The notes beneath the pieces are model-generated. The model searched no databases. It was not told the origin of the DNA and saw only the letters and a list, made by a program, of their open reading frames with translations. From an uncultured Campylobacter sp. (GTDB taxonomy: Bacteria > Campylobacterota > Campylobacteria > Campylobacterales > Campylobacteraceae), in NCBI RefSeq assembly GCF_963526985.1, contig NZ_CAURPW010000005.1, positions 124,001-188,000 of the forward strand: 64,000 nt of DNA, written 5' to 3'. Positions 7,702 through 16,672 of this stretch are shown here, in pieces. Every line of letters starts with the position of its first letter. The stretch's first letter is position 1. The translations under genes and the position numbers were made by a program.

Positions 7702-8370
7702 ATGGCACAAGAAAAAATAGCAAGACTAGCCACTGCAACAGTGAGCTTTGTCCCGCAAGGAAAAACAGAGGCGACCGTGCTTGGGTATCAACAAAGCGTG
7801 AGCCTAAACCGCACGGTAGAGAAAAAAGAGCTGCTTTCAAACGATGAGAGTTTGGGCGAAAGTGTCATGGAGCTTGAAACCAAAGCTGAATACACGTTTA
7901 GCACTGAGATCGGCGACATTAGCATACCAAACCTAGCCCTATGTTTCAAGGGTTTGGTAGAGAGCGAAACATACGCGGCAGGCGGTAAATTCTTTACTGG
8001 AAAAACAATCAAGGCAGACACCGAGCAAATCAAGATCGGCGACCCGGTGCTAAAAGACACAAAAATATACATCGCCACCGAAAACATGGCGGCGGGCAGC
8101 TTCACAATCGATAAATGTGCCCCGCGCACATATCCGGTGAAATTTAAGAAGATCGTGCCACAAAAGCTATCGAATTCTCTTGGAAAAATCATCGTCGATG
8201 GTAAAAACCTTGCAACCGGCAAAGCTCAAATTTTAACGATCCCGCTTGTAAATTTAAGCTTTGAGGGCGATCTGACAGTTAGTGGCAGTGACTTTGCGAA
8301 ACTATCGCTCAAAGGCAAAATATTGCGCGCTGCGGACGAAGAATTATTTACGTTTATGGATGAGGAGTAG
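7702..8370 (+). CDS. Putative major tail tube protein
   Basis: 222 residues, beginning MAQEKIARLATATVSFVPQG, predicted mostly beta and low in cysteine. Its place, before the frameshifting chaperone pair and the tape measure gene, is where siphophages encode the tail tube subunit. TTTAAGGAG lies before the ATG after a 119-base gap that contains structured element 1, so it may have independent expression. No sheath gene precedes it, which supports a non-contractile tail. Call rests on gene order more than on motif. Confidence 0.65.
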   Translation: MAQEKIARLATATVSFVPQGKTEATVLGYQQSVSLNRTVEKKELLSNDESLGESVMELETKAEYTFSTEIGDISIPNLALCFKGLVESETYAAGGKFFTGKTIKADTEQIKIGDPVLKDTKIYIATENMAAGSFTIDKCAPRTYPVKFKKIVPQKLSNSLGKIIVDGKNLATGKAQILTIPLVNLSFEGDLTVSGSDFAKLSLKGKILRAADEELFTFMDEE

Positions 8371-8417
8371 CCATTGTAGCGAACGCGAACAACGTTTGTG
8401 ATGGCTACGAGTAATGG
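8371..8417 (+). repeat. Structured intergenic element, copy 2
   Basis: Starts directly after the tail tube stop codon. CCATT (8371-8375) pairs with AATGG (8413-8417) and GTAGC (8376-8380) with GCTAC (8404-8408); an inner hairpin GAACG/CGTTT encloses a loop with CGAACAA. The inner part (AACGCGAACAACGTTTG) matches copy 3 at 16 of 17 bases. The outer helix sequence differs from copies 1 and 3 while the fold is kept, which suggests structure is what matters. Confidence 0.55.
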
Positions 8418-8464
8418 TAGTTATAACCTGCCAACTGATAAAAATAATACAAGGATAAAACAAA

Positions 8465-8929
8465 ATGAAAACCAAATTTCCATTTGAAATCAACATCGAT
8501 GAAGCTAAATTTAAGCTTGAATACAGAGAACTTAAAAAGAGCGAGGCTCGCGCTCTAAATGATGAGCTTGGCGGGCTAAAAGACACAGTAGAGACAATCA
8601 AAAACCTAGAGCGCGAGATAGCGCTTCTCGAAGAAGCCAAAGAGATCAAAAAAGAGGTCGCTTCATGCCTAGAAGGCAAGGCAAAGGCAAATGCCCTGCA
8701 AGATGTGCTTGGCATCATAGATGAAATTTCAACCAAGCAAAAAGAGATCAAGGAAGCAGATAAATTCAAGATCGATGTCGATGAGACTGCAAAGAAGAGA
8801 TTTGATCTTACGCTTAGCGGTGAAGACGTGGAGGCTTTCAAGGCTGAAATCGAAGAAAAGGGGCTTAACTACATCGATGTGATGCGCGCGATAGATGCAG
8901 TGATCGAAAAGGAACGCTCAAAAAAGTAG
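8465..8929 (+). CDS. Tail assembly chaperone (G-like)
   Basis: 154 residues, acidic and strongly helical (KDTVETIKNLEREIALLEEAKEI), starting MKTKFPFEINIDEAKFKL. It lies between the tail tube and tape measure genes, the standard position of the tail-assembly chaperone that coats the tape measure protein. Its last codons before the stop are TCA AAA AAG, forming the slippery heptamer A-AAA-AAG, and the -1 frame stays open for 81 more codons. This is the lambda G/GT arrangement; Mu itself uses a -2 shift at the same position. Confidence 0.8.
   Translation: MKTKFPFEINIDEAKFKLEYRELKKSEARALNDELGGLKDTVETIKNLEREIALLEEAKEIKKEVASCLEGKAKANALQDVLGIIDEISTKQKEIKEADKFKIDVDETAKKRFDLTLSGEDVEAFKAEIEEKGLNYIDVMRAIDAVIEKERSKK
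8920..8926 (+). promoter_or_regulatory. -1 ribosomal frameshift site (A AAA AAG)
   Basis: The heptamer occupies 8920-8926 and is in the correct register (TCA AAA AAG TAG), one codon before the stop. A AAA AAG is the most efficient bacterial -1 slippery sequence (dnaX type). Downstream, GCGCG at 8931-8935 can pair with CGTGC at 8945-8949 to make a weak stimulatory hairpin; a stop codon adjacent to the site may also add a pause. Confidence 0.75.
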
Positions 8930-9171
8930 AGCGCGTCCTTGCTTGCGTGCAATCTCAAATGAGCCCAGATGAATTTGGGCTTGATTTTTATGAGACGCTC
9001 ATATTGCGGGGGCTAGGTATCGCTCTGGTCGTGAGACAAGGACTAAACGGAGCAGTCTTTGAGTGCGACACACTCGTATTGCGCACCTTTTGCAAACGCT
9101 TCAAAATAGATTTTTTATGGATGTTTGAAACTTCAAAAAGGTATGTGGCGATTATGAGCAAGCAAGATTAA
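8926..9171 (+). CDS. Frameshift extension of the tail assembly chaperone (T-like)
   Basis: The -1 frame entered at 8926 encodes 81 residues, with MSPDEFGLDFYETLILRG near its start and FCKRFKIDFLWMFETSKR near its end. A GTG at 8947 exists but no ribosome binding site precedes it, so the segment should be made only as a fusion of about 235 residues with the 8465 product. In siphophages this extension binds the tail tube protein while the upstream part binds the tape measure protein. Confidence 0.75.
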   Translation, partial: VERVLACVQSQMSPDEFGLDFYETLILRGLGIALVVRQGLNGAVFECDTLVLRTFCKRFKIDFLWMFETSKRYVAIMSKQD

Positions 9172-9192
9172 ATTTTAATTATTAAAAAACCA

Positions 9193-9277
9193 CCTTAACC
9201 TCGCCCCTCAGTGAAGGAAAACGCGAACAGCGTTTGAGTAACAAGCCCGCACGATTTCACTTCGGGGCGGGTCAAGG
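9193..9277 (+). repeat. Structured intergenic element, copy 3
   Basis: After the chaperone stop: CCTT (9193-9196) pairs with AAGG (9274-9277); CGCCCC (9202-9207) with GGGGCG (9264-9269); a TC/TC internal loop; AGTGAA (9210-9215) with TTCACT (9256-9261). Inside is a hairpin AAACGC/GCGTTT with loop GAACA, followed by AACAAGCCCGCACGATTT. It combines the hairpin seen in copy 2 with the GCCCGYACGATTT core seen in copy 1, linking all three copies. Confidence 0.6.
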
Positions 9278-9327
9278 CTAAAAAATACACCTAAGAGGCA
9301 ATATGTAAGAATAGGAAAAGCGAAAAA

Positions 9328-12300
9328 ATGGCAGACAACGACGTAAAGATAACCATCACCATAAACGGCGAAACGACAGAGCTAAAAGCCGCCAAAGCAG
9401 ACGTCGAAGATCTGGCCAAAAATGTCAAAAAAGCAGATACCGCTACTGCTGGACTAAAAGACTCATTTGCCGCGCTCGCCTTAAAAATAGGCGGGGTTGC
9501 GGCTCTCACGGCTGCATTCAAAGATCTCGTAAGCACCGGCTTTGAAGCAAACAAAAGCTTTGAAAATCTCCAAATTCAGCTAACTGGTCTCATTGCCGCC
9601 AACTCCTCAAACGTAAGTTCTATGGGGCGTGTTTTAGACGCTCATGAAAAATGGAATTTGGGTATGGCTGAAAGTGAAAAAATTCTAAATCAGCTAAACG
9701 AAACCAACGCAAAAACAAAATTTACGCTTGAAGAGATCACGGGTGCTTTCAATATGTTTTATGCTACATCTGCCGGGCAAGGTAGCCGTGAAAAAGCGGT
9801 GCAAGCGATGGATAGTATCGCACTTGCCGCGCAAGCCGTGGGCAAAAACATCAACGATCTAACCCCTATGATGGATAGTCTAGCTACTGGCACTGTCATA
9901 GCCGCTTCCGAAATGGGCTCATTCATGAAAATAGTTGGGCTTACCAACGAAGAACTCAAAAAAGCAAATGAAAACGGGCAGGTGTATGACTATCTCATTG
10001 AAAAGCTGGCTAAATTTAAAGAGCTTAGCGGCGAAGCAGGAAATAGCTACGAAGTAGCCCTTGGTGGGGTTAAAAACGAAATCACTGAGATAGCGCGTGA
10101 GCTAACTAAGCCAATGTTTGAAACTGTCACCAAAGGTCTCAATGATTTTGGCAAACTCATCAAAGATCATAAAGATGACATCATAGAATTTGGAGAGGAT
10201 GTTTTTAGATCATTTCAACTCATCGGCTCTGGCATCCTCTATATTGGCGCCACAGCTGCAAAGGTGCTCCTAGCTATCCCGACAGCTATTTTAAGCGGTT
10301 TCGATGCGCTCACTCTCATCATCGAAAACAAGATCAACGCCGTCATCAAAAACGCACAAGAAGCATACAATAGCATAGCTTGGCTTTGGGATGGAGAGAC
10401 CACATTTGGGCGCGTAAATTTTGCGACCAATGCTTCAAGTGGCATTATGGAGGCGTATAAATCCGTAGAAGATACGCAAGAAAGAGCTGCGCAAGCCGCA
10501 AAAGATCTATTCAATGAAATCAAAGAAAACACCCGTGCCGCCGCCAAAGAGACCAAAGCTGCCACAAAAGATGTCGGTGAGTCTTTGCAAAGCTTGCCAC
10601 CAAAGATAGAGCCAGTAGCCAAAGCTGCCAAAAAAGCCTCAAAGGATATGGGCTCATACAACAACGCCTTGCGAGAAATCGCACGCCTTGGTATGAGCGA
10701 ATATGAGAAAAAACTTGATGACATCGAGCATAAAGAAAAAGAGTGGCTAAAAGTTGGTATTGATAAAAAAACTGCCGCCAAAGCAAAGGCGAAGCTATTT
10801 GACATCTTAGAAACTGAGGAAGCAAACAAAGTCCTAAAAGAGCATGCTAGCTTTCTAAAAGAGCGCGAAGAACTAGAAAAGCGATACTACGAAGCTATCG
10901 GCGAATACGAAAAAGCGTGGGCGATAGAGAGTAAAAAGGTCAAAGAGACCATAAAAAAGCTAAATTTGAGCGAAGAGGACGCGAAAAAATACCTCGAAAT
11001 TCAAAAGAAAAAATACTTCGAGCCTTTGACAAAGACGGCAAAAACAGCTTTTTCTGACATCAAAAACAGCTGGGCTGATACAGTATCGACGATGTCAAAG
11101 ACCGTCGAGGATGGCTTCTTCGACTTTTTCATAGGAAAAACGAAAAGCCTAAAAACCGCGCTCAAAGACATCGGCACAAACCTCATGCGTGATCTCATCA
11201 GCCCTTACGCACGCACGCTAGCACAAGGGCTAGCTGGTGGCTTTGGCTCATTTTTGGGTGGTGGCTCAAATTTAGCACAGCTTGCCGCTGATCTTGGACT
11301 GAAAAAAAATGATAGCGGTGGCTTTTCAGGTCAAGTAGGCGGCACTGATGTGGAGCTTTCAAGCACAGGGCAAATTTTGCGCGGTGCTTCTGCTCTGGAT
11401 AAAGGTACGACAAATTTACTCTCATCCATTTCAAACCTCAAAACAGCTTATGACACCTTTACCAAAGGCTTTGGCTCGCCGTTTTCAAGCATAGGCGGCT
11501 ATCTGATGAACAACGGTTGGACAAGCTCAGGGGCGTTTTTCAATGGCATGGGTGGAGGCGTGAATTCACTCTTTGGCACAAACTCGATGCTTAGCGGCAC
11601 AGCTGGACGCGGTGCAGCACAAGCGGCACTCAGTGGCTATGGCAGTCCATATTACAGCGCAGGTGCTGCTACTGGTGGTGCGCTTGTTGGCGGGGCTGTG
11701 GGATATGGTATCGGAAGTGGGCTAGATAAGATGTTTGGAGCAAACACCTATGCTCCTCAAACTGGCATGGTAGCTGGAGCTGCTGTGGGTGGATACGCTG
11801 CACTTGCTGGATCGCTTTCAGCTGTGCCAGTATGGGGCTGGATAGCGGCTGCTGTCGTGCTTGCGATCGGTGGTATGATAGGAAAAAGCAAGATTACCGA
11901 CTGGGGCTACCAGGTAGGCGAAAATTTAAATCTTGGCTTGATGAAAGGGCTTGATAGCAAAGACGTCAATAACTGGAAGGAAAAAACTAAAAAAAGCTGG
12001 TTTAGCAAGAGCACCTCAAATCAAACCTCGCCGATAGATAGCGAAACAGTGAAAATGCTATCTAGCTATGTCCGCACCACATCCACACTTTTGAAGGAAT
12101 TTACTGGCGGTGATTTTACCTTGCCAGCGCGCACGTATAATAAGCGAACCCTCATAGATGAGGGCTTTGGCGGTGCGCTCATTGCTGGGGTGATGGGGCG
12201 AAAATTTGATAAGGCTCTAAGCTTTGGAGGCAACGAAGGGGAGCTTGAAAAAACATACCGCTACTGGATGGAGCAGGCAAAAAAGGACAAAAAAGAGACC

Positions 12301-14118
12301 TATGAGCTACTTGCGGAGTATGTCGGCAAGATAAATTCAAACATCAAAGCTCTAAAACTTGAAAGTCTAAGTAGCGAGCTTGAAAAGATGAAATTTGCCA
12401 AAGACGAAGCCATAGATGCACTTAAAACGTTAAATTCTGGTTTAGGTGCGCTTGGCAACGACTTTGACTTCGTCGGTCAAGACATGGCAAAACAGATCGA
12501 AAAAGCATATCGTGAGGCTCTCAAAAGCGACTTTTCAAAAGAGAGCGTGGATCGCTATCAGGCACTTACAGAAGCCTACAAACAAGCCAAAAAAGCCCAA
12601 GATGACTACACCAAAGCTATTATCAGCTTTTCACAGCAAATCGCTCAAACCCAAAGTAGCTTTTATCAAGCCGTGGGTAGTGATACGACCATCCTTACTT
12701 TGCAAAACATCTATACAAAATTTAGAGTTCTTTCGGGCAGCCTTGCTGGCGACATTGGCAAAGATCGCCTAAATGAGGTCTCAAAGCTAGGTAGCACCGC
12801 TGATCCGAAGGTGTGGGCGGAGTATTTTTTCAGGATGAGCTACCAGCAGATGCAGGAATTTCTTTCGCAAGGCAACACCGAGCTACGCAAGGAATTTTTG
12901 AATCTGATCACCGAGCATAAGAATTTACTCACTGCAAATGGCGGCAATGAGGTGTGGCTCAAATCCCTCACCGGACTTCAAGGAGTGATGAAGCAGATCG
13001 AAGCTTTGAAACTGGCTGAAAAAGCTCAAAGCACGCTTGAAATTCAAAAACAACAGCTCGCAAACCTCAATCTGCAAAAGAGTGCTATCGAGAAGCTAGC
13101 CAGTATGGCTACCAAGATTCGAGAAACGGTCATTGACAATACAACAAGCCAAATCAACTATATGCTAGCTCTTCAAAGGGCACGCGAGGCATACGCAAAA
13201 GGCGAATATGACTCCAAAGCATACGACGAGCTTAATTCTGCTATCACAAAACAGCAACAATACCTAAAAGATACGTCTGCAACCTACGCCGATTATCATC
13301 ACAGCATGCTAAAAATGGCAAATGAGGTCGAGGGCGTAGCAAAGGGTGCGTCGTTGCAAGATATATCTGAGCAGATCAAAAGACTTGATAAGCTTCTAAA
13401 TAGTGCCAACAATAGCTATGAAAGCCAGCTTGCAGCTCTCAATGAGCAAAAGAAACAGCTAGAAATAGACGCTCAAAATCAAATCAATACGCTTTGGAAG
13501 CTTCTTGGTGAAGGAAGTCCAATAGCAGCCTATCTTCAAGCAGTCAAAGACGCCATACTCTCAGGCAAGCAAGCCCCAGCGTATGGCGGAGGCTCTATCT
13601 CAAATATCGCCACTACTGCCACCACAGCAAACGGAGCATTGCTCACAAATCAGCTAGAAAAAGACATCAACAGTATCTACCTTTCAACCATAGGCAGAAG
13701 CGTAGAACAAGCTGGGCTTGATGCTTGGGTAGTCAAAGCAAGGGCTGAAAATCTATCAAAAGAACAGCTCAAAGCCCAAATCGAGCAAACTGCAAGAAAT
13801 ATCACAGGCTCAAACGACAGATCTGACTGGCTTGAATGGAGCAAGAAAAGAGGTTACAAAGCCTTTGCGGATGGTGGTATCGTCACACGCCCGACCCGTG
13901 CTCTCATAGGAGAGGCTGGGTATGACGAAGCAGTCATACCACTCAAAGACGGACGTGGTGTAAAAGTAGATATGGATGGAGCGATAGGAGCGCTTGCAGC
14001 AATAACAGAACGTATCGAAAAACTCGTAACAAATATCGAGAGAAATTTAAGGGAGGTAAATATGAGGCAAAGAGAGTCAAACGACAACGGAGCGCAGCTC
14101 GTGAGGGTGGTGTCATGA
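9328..14118 (+). CDS. Tail tape measure protein with DUF4214-like module
   Basis: 1596 residues, which would set a long tail. The N-terminal ~700 residues are helical with coiled coils (for example 480-580); residues ~640-880 are Gly/Ala/Ser-rich with hydrophobic stretches (GGALVGGAVGYGIGSGL, VWGWIAAAVVLAIGGMIG) that could insert in the host membrane. The C-terminus has FADGGIVTRPTRALIGEAG at about 1511-1529, a common tape-measure ending. Around 1440-1495 (ELEKDINSIY-like start, then GRSVEQAGLDAWV) it resembles DUF4214, also found in the S-layer protein of this window. It overlaps the next gene by four bases. Confidence 0.88.
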   Translation: MADNDVKITITINGETTELKAAKADVEDLAKNVKKADTATAGLKDSFAALALKIGGVAALTAAFKDLVSTGFEANKSFENLQIQLTGLIAANSSNVSSMGRVLDAHEKWNLGMAESEKILNQLNETNAKTKFTLEEITGAFNMFYATSAGQGSREKAVQAMDSIALAAQAVGKNINDLTPMMDSLATGTVIAASEMGSFMKIVGLTNEELKKANENGQVYDYLIEKLAKFKELSGEAGNSYEVALGGVKNEITEIARELTKPMFETVTKGLNDFGKLIKDHKDDIIEFGEDVFRSFQLIGSGILYIGATAAKVLLAIPTAILSGFDALTLIIENKINAVIKNAQEAYNSIAWLWDGETTFGRVNFATNASSGIMEAYKSVEDTQERAAQAAKDLFNEIKENTRAAAKETKAATKDVGESLQSLPPKIEPVAKAAKKASKDMGSYNNALREIARLGMSEYEKKLDDIEHKEKEWLKVGIDKKTAAKAKAKLFDILETEEANKVLKEHASFLKEREELEKRYYEAIGEYEKAWAIESKKVKETIKKLNLSEEDAKKYLEIQKKKYFEPLTKTAKTAFSDIKNSWADTVSTMSKTVEDGFFDFFIGKTKSLKTALKDIGTNLMRDLISPYARTLAQGLAGGFGSFLGGGSNLAQLAADLGLKKNDSGGFSGQVGGTDVELSSTGQILRGASALDKGTTNLLSSISNLKTAYDTFTKGFGSPFSSIGGYLMNNGWTSSGAFFNGMGGGVNSLFGTNSMLSGTAGRGAAQAALSGYGSPYYSAGAATGGALVGGAVGYGIGSGLDKMFGANTYAPQTGMVAGAAVGGYAALAGSLSAVPVWGWIAAAVVLAIGGMIGKSKITDWGYQVGENLNLGLMKGLDSKDVNNWKEKTKKSWFSKSTSNQTSPIDSETVKMLSSYVRTTSTLLKEFTGGDFTLPARTYNKRTLIDEGFGGALIAGVMGRKFDKALSFGGNEGELEKTYRYWMEQAKKDKKETYELLAEYVGKINSNIKALKLESLSSELEKMKFAKDEAIDALKTLNSGLGALGNDFDFVGQDMAKQIEKAYREALKSDFSKESVDRYQALTEAYKQAKKAQDDYTKAIISFSQQIAQTQSSFYQAVGSDTTILTLQNIYTKFRVLSGSLAGDIGKDRLNEVSKLGSTADPKVWAEYFFRMSYQQMQEFLSQGNTELRKEFLNLITEHKNLLTANGGNEVWLKSLTGLQGVMKQIEALKLAEKAQSTLEIQKQQLANLNLQKSAIEKLASMATKIRETVIDNTTSQINYMLALQRAREAYAKGEYDSKAYDELNSAITKQQQYLKDTSATYADYHHSMLKMANEVEGVAKGASLQDISEQIKRLDKLLNSANNSYESQLAALNEQKKQLEIDAQNQINTLWKLLGEGSPIAAYLQAVKDAILSGKQAPAYGGGSISNIATTATTANGALLTNQLEKDINSIYLSTIGRSVEQAGLDAWVVKARAENLSKEQLKAQIEQTARNITGSNDRSDWLEWSKKRGYKAFADGGIVTRPTRALIGEAGYDEAVIPLKDGRGVKVDMDGAIGALAAITERIEKLVTNIERNLREVNMRQRESNDNGAQLVRVVS

Positions 14119-14993
14119 CAGTATTAAGCAAAGTCAATTTTACGCTGACGCAAACAAACGCGCCAGCTGACAGGGAAAGAAAATATAGCAAGGGTATGAA
14201 CGTAGCAGAGGATGAAGTGATCATCTACAACGAGCAAAAATATAAGGCTGCAAAAGCTATTTCAAGTATGCAAGAGCCACCAGATCGCGATATAAAAAAT
14301 TTCACGAACGTGGGTGCGATAAATAAAAATGCAATGATCGATAGCTTCATAAACACGCAGACCACAAAAAAGGACGGCTCGCCGCTAATTTTTAAGATAG
14401 ATACGCAAAGAAAGCGTATCAATTGTTTGTCGTTTTTCAACATAGACGCAGACACGCTCACGATCAAAAAAGACGGCAAGCAGATCTATCAAGACAAGCT
14501 CCTGAAAAAATCAAGCGTGAGCTGGTGGGAATTCTTTTTTGAGAATGGAAAAGAATTCAAAAAAGACACCATCGTGAATGTCCCTATGCTCTTTGGCGAG
14601 TTTGAAGTGACACTCACGCCAAATAAATTCGGAGCAAATTTGGGTCATCTTAGCATCGGTCAAAAGGTCTTCATCGGATACACTGAGCTTGGGTGTGAAT
14701 TTGGAGCGATTGACTATTCCAAAAAGCAAAAGAACGAGTATGGCGACATATCAATACTCAAAGGCAGGGCTGCAAAGTATCTCAACACCGCAGTGGTCGT
14801 GGATACCAAGCAGATCGACAGCAAAGATCAGGTGCTCATGGCTATCCTTGGAGAGCTTACGACCTTTATCGGGGATGAAAAGGATCGAGGCATCAAAAGC
14901 CTCATACTCTTTGGCTTCATAAAAGACTATTCATTCAAAGTCACGGGAGAGGAGAAAAGCAGCCTAAATTTAAATGTCGAGGGTGTCGTTTAA
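14115..14993 (+). CDS. Putative distal tail / baseplate protein
   Basis: 292 residues. Not recognised by motif; the position right after the tape measure gene and the beta-rich composition (KDTIVNVPMLFGEFEVTLTP, LSIGQKVFIGYTELGCEFGAIDY) suggest a distal tail or tail-hub component of a siphophage. The C-terminus SFKVTGEEKSSLNLNVEGVV looks like a beta strand pair. It overlaps the tape measure stop, so the two are translationally coupled. It has no similarity I can see to Mu baseplate proteins. Confidence 0.5.
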   Translation: MTVLSKVNFTLTQTNAPADRERKYSKGMNVAEDEVIIYNEQKYKAAKAISSMQEPPDRDIKNFTNVGAINKNAMIDSFINTQTTKKDGSPLIFKIDTQRKRINCLSFFNIDADTLTIKKDGKQIYQDKLLKKSSVSWWEFFFENGKEFKKDTIVNVPMLFGEFEVTLTPNKFGANLGHLSIGQKVFIGYTELGCEFGAIDYSKKQKNEYGDISILKGRAAKYLNTAVVVDTKQIDSKDQVLMAILGELTTFIGDEKDRGIKSLILFGFIKDYSFKVTGEEKSSLNLNVEGVV

Positions 14994-15013
14994 ATTTAGG
15001 CTAGGCAATAGGT

Positions 15014-15029
15014 GGGCGTTTAAACGCCC
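15014..15029 (+). terminator. Palindromic hairpin before the fibre gene
   Basis: GGGCGTTTAAACGCCC is a 16-base perfect palindrome followed by TTT, 21 bases after the preceding stop. It could be a weak terminator or attenuator that lowers fibre expression; the T-tract is short, so termination would be partial at most. Confidence 0.4.
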
Positions 15030-15064
15030 TTTAACAACATATTAAATTTTAAAAAGGATAACAC

Positions 15065-16669
15065 ATGGCAAAACAAATTTCAAAGATCAAAGAACCACCA
15101 ACTACGAGTGATCCGCAAAATTTCGACGCAAGAGCGGATGAGTTTGTAGCGTGCTTGCCAAGATTCGTGACAGAGGCGAATGAGCTAGCAGTAGAGGCAG
15201 AGGGCAACGCAAATGCAGCCCAGAATTCAAAAGAGGCAGCCGCAGCCAGTGCCGAGCAGGCGGGGCAAGCAAGAGACGCAGCCGCCCTGTCAGCTCAAAA
15301 CCTAGCCACTGCCGTAAATGACGCCATAGAGTGCAAGCAATCTGCTGCAAAGAGTGCGAACAATGCAAAAAAGAGCGAAACGGCGGTTAGCGAGATAAAA
15401 GACGGGCTTGCTGATGCACTGGATACGCTTGAAGCGATGAAGAAAATCAGCAAAGACGGGTTTATAGACGATACGCAGACAAGAACGAATTTGACGTATT
15501 CGAGCAAAAAGATCGATAGCGATTTTTCAAAGGCGGATCACAACCACGATACGGCTTATTTATCTATCGAGAAATTCAACGAATTTAAGACGAAAATCGT
15601 CAAAAAACAAAATAATCTCGATTTTATGGTTAATTTCTTGCAAGACGTTACGGCAGACGGCGTAGCCGTAAAAATAGACGATACGAGCAATTCGGTCTAC
15701 TCTTTTGTGGAAGGCAGCGATCTTGTTTTGCACGTGGATAACGGAAAATATTTTTATATAGGCGCAATGGGGTCAGGCAGAACCATCATATCGGACGAAA
15801 TAAAAAATCCAAACCGCAAGAATATATTAAAAAGACATCAAGACCTCGCCCCATACCCAGGCGCCGAAGTTTTATTTTTGTATAAAATCGGAGATCTGCT
15901 TTATTTTAGCAGATCCTCAAGATTTTATGTATACAACACAAAAACCGAGGAGTGGGTCGAAACAAATAGCAGTATGGGGGACAGTCTTGATAAAATGGAA
16001 AGAATGCATTTTATAGATCCAAAATTCGCCGTCACAAGGCACTCGTCCGGGCTAAAAATCAAAGGAACAAACGGAGGTAATTACATAAACCTTGATTACG
16101 GGTCTAGTACGGTAGTAATAATGCAGGACTACTTAATCGAAATAAATGATCCGTCAAAAACGGTTAAAGCCTACAAAATCGTAGTCGAGGGCGACAATGC
16201 TTCAAAAAGACCTATAGACATATCTCAGGTTCCTTATCATGATTCGTATATTAGTCTCGCCGCCATCGGCTCTCACTACTATGACAAAGGGACCAAGTAT
16301 TATAAGAAAGACGATGATCTATACTATCTAGAGACATTTGAGGATGGCAGCGTACGTGGCTATGCTCTATACAAAAACAAAGAGCGACTACCTATACCAA
16401 TAATGCCGCAAAGCAATGAAAAACTATTTCTAGCCCAGAGAACTAGATTTTTAATCAATGTTTATATCGGCGCAGACCAAACCTATACGCGCATGTACGA
16501 TATTACCGGAAAAGGCAAAATCGTGAGGCTCCCAGTGGGCGTACTATGCGCAGAAGAAACCGAGCGAGGCGTACGGATAGCGTACGTGCCGCGATTGCCT
16601 GCCAACGGCAAGCCGCGGACCTTTTATGAGGCTATATTGCCGTATGAAATTTTTAGTAACGAGGAGTAG
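15065..16669 (+). CDS. Tail fibre / receptor-binding protein
   Basis: 534 residues. The N-terminus (about 40-125) is an Ala/Gln/Asn-rich coiled coil with the NSKEAAAASAEQAGQARDAA repeat style of phage fibre shafts. Residues ~155-165 contain ADHNHDTAYL, a motif shared by many tail fibres. The C-terminal ~330 residues are beta-rich and aromatic, the likely receptor-binding domain. No separate fibre-assembly chaperone or inversion system is seen next to it. AAAAAGGA lies before the ATG. Confidence 0.8.
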   Translation: MAKQISKIKEPPTTSDPQNFDARADEFVACLPRFVTEANELAVEAEGNANAAQNSKEAAAASAEQAGQARDAAALSAQNLATAVNDAIECKQSAAKSANNAKKSETAVSEIKDGLADALDTLEAMKKISKDGFIDDTQTRTNLTYSSKKIDSDFSKADHNHDTAYLSIEKFNEFKTKIVKKQNNLDFMVNFLQDVTADGVAVKIDDTSNSVYSFVEGSDLVLHVDNGKYFYIGAMGSGRTIISDEIKNPNRKNILKRHQDLAPYPGAEVLFLYKIGDLLYFSRSSRFYVYNTKTEEWVETNSSMGDSLDKMERMHFIDPKFAVTRHSSGLKIKGTNGGNYINLDYGSSTVVIMQDYLIEINDPSKTVKAYKIVVEGDNASKRPIDISQVPYHDSYISLAAIGSHYYDKGTKYYKKDDDLYYLETFEDGSVRGYALYKNKERLPIPIMPQSNEKLFLAQRTRFLINVYIGADQTYTRMYDITGKGKIVRLPVGVLCAEETERGVRIAYVPRLPANGKPRTFYEAILPYEIFSNEE

Positions 16670-16672
16670 CCG

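Noticed and set aside
10239..11434. Several minus-strand frames inside the tape measure gene
   Set aside because: Shadow frames of a repetitive, Ala/Lys-rich gene with no start signals.
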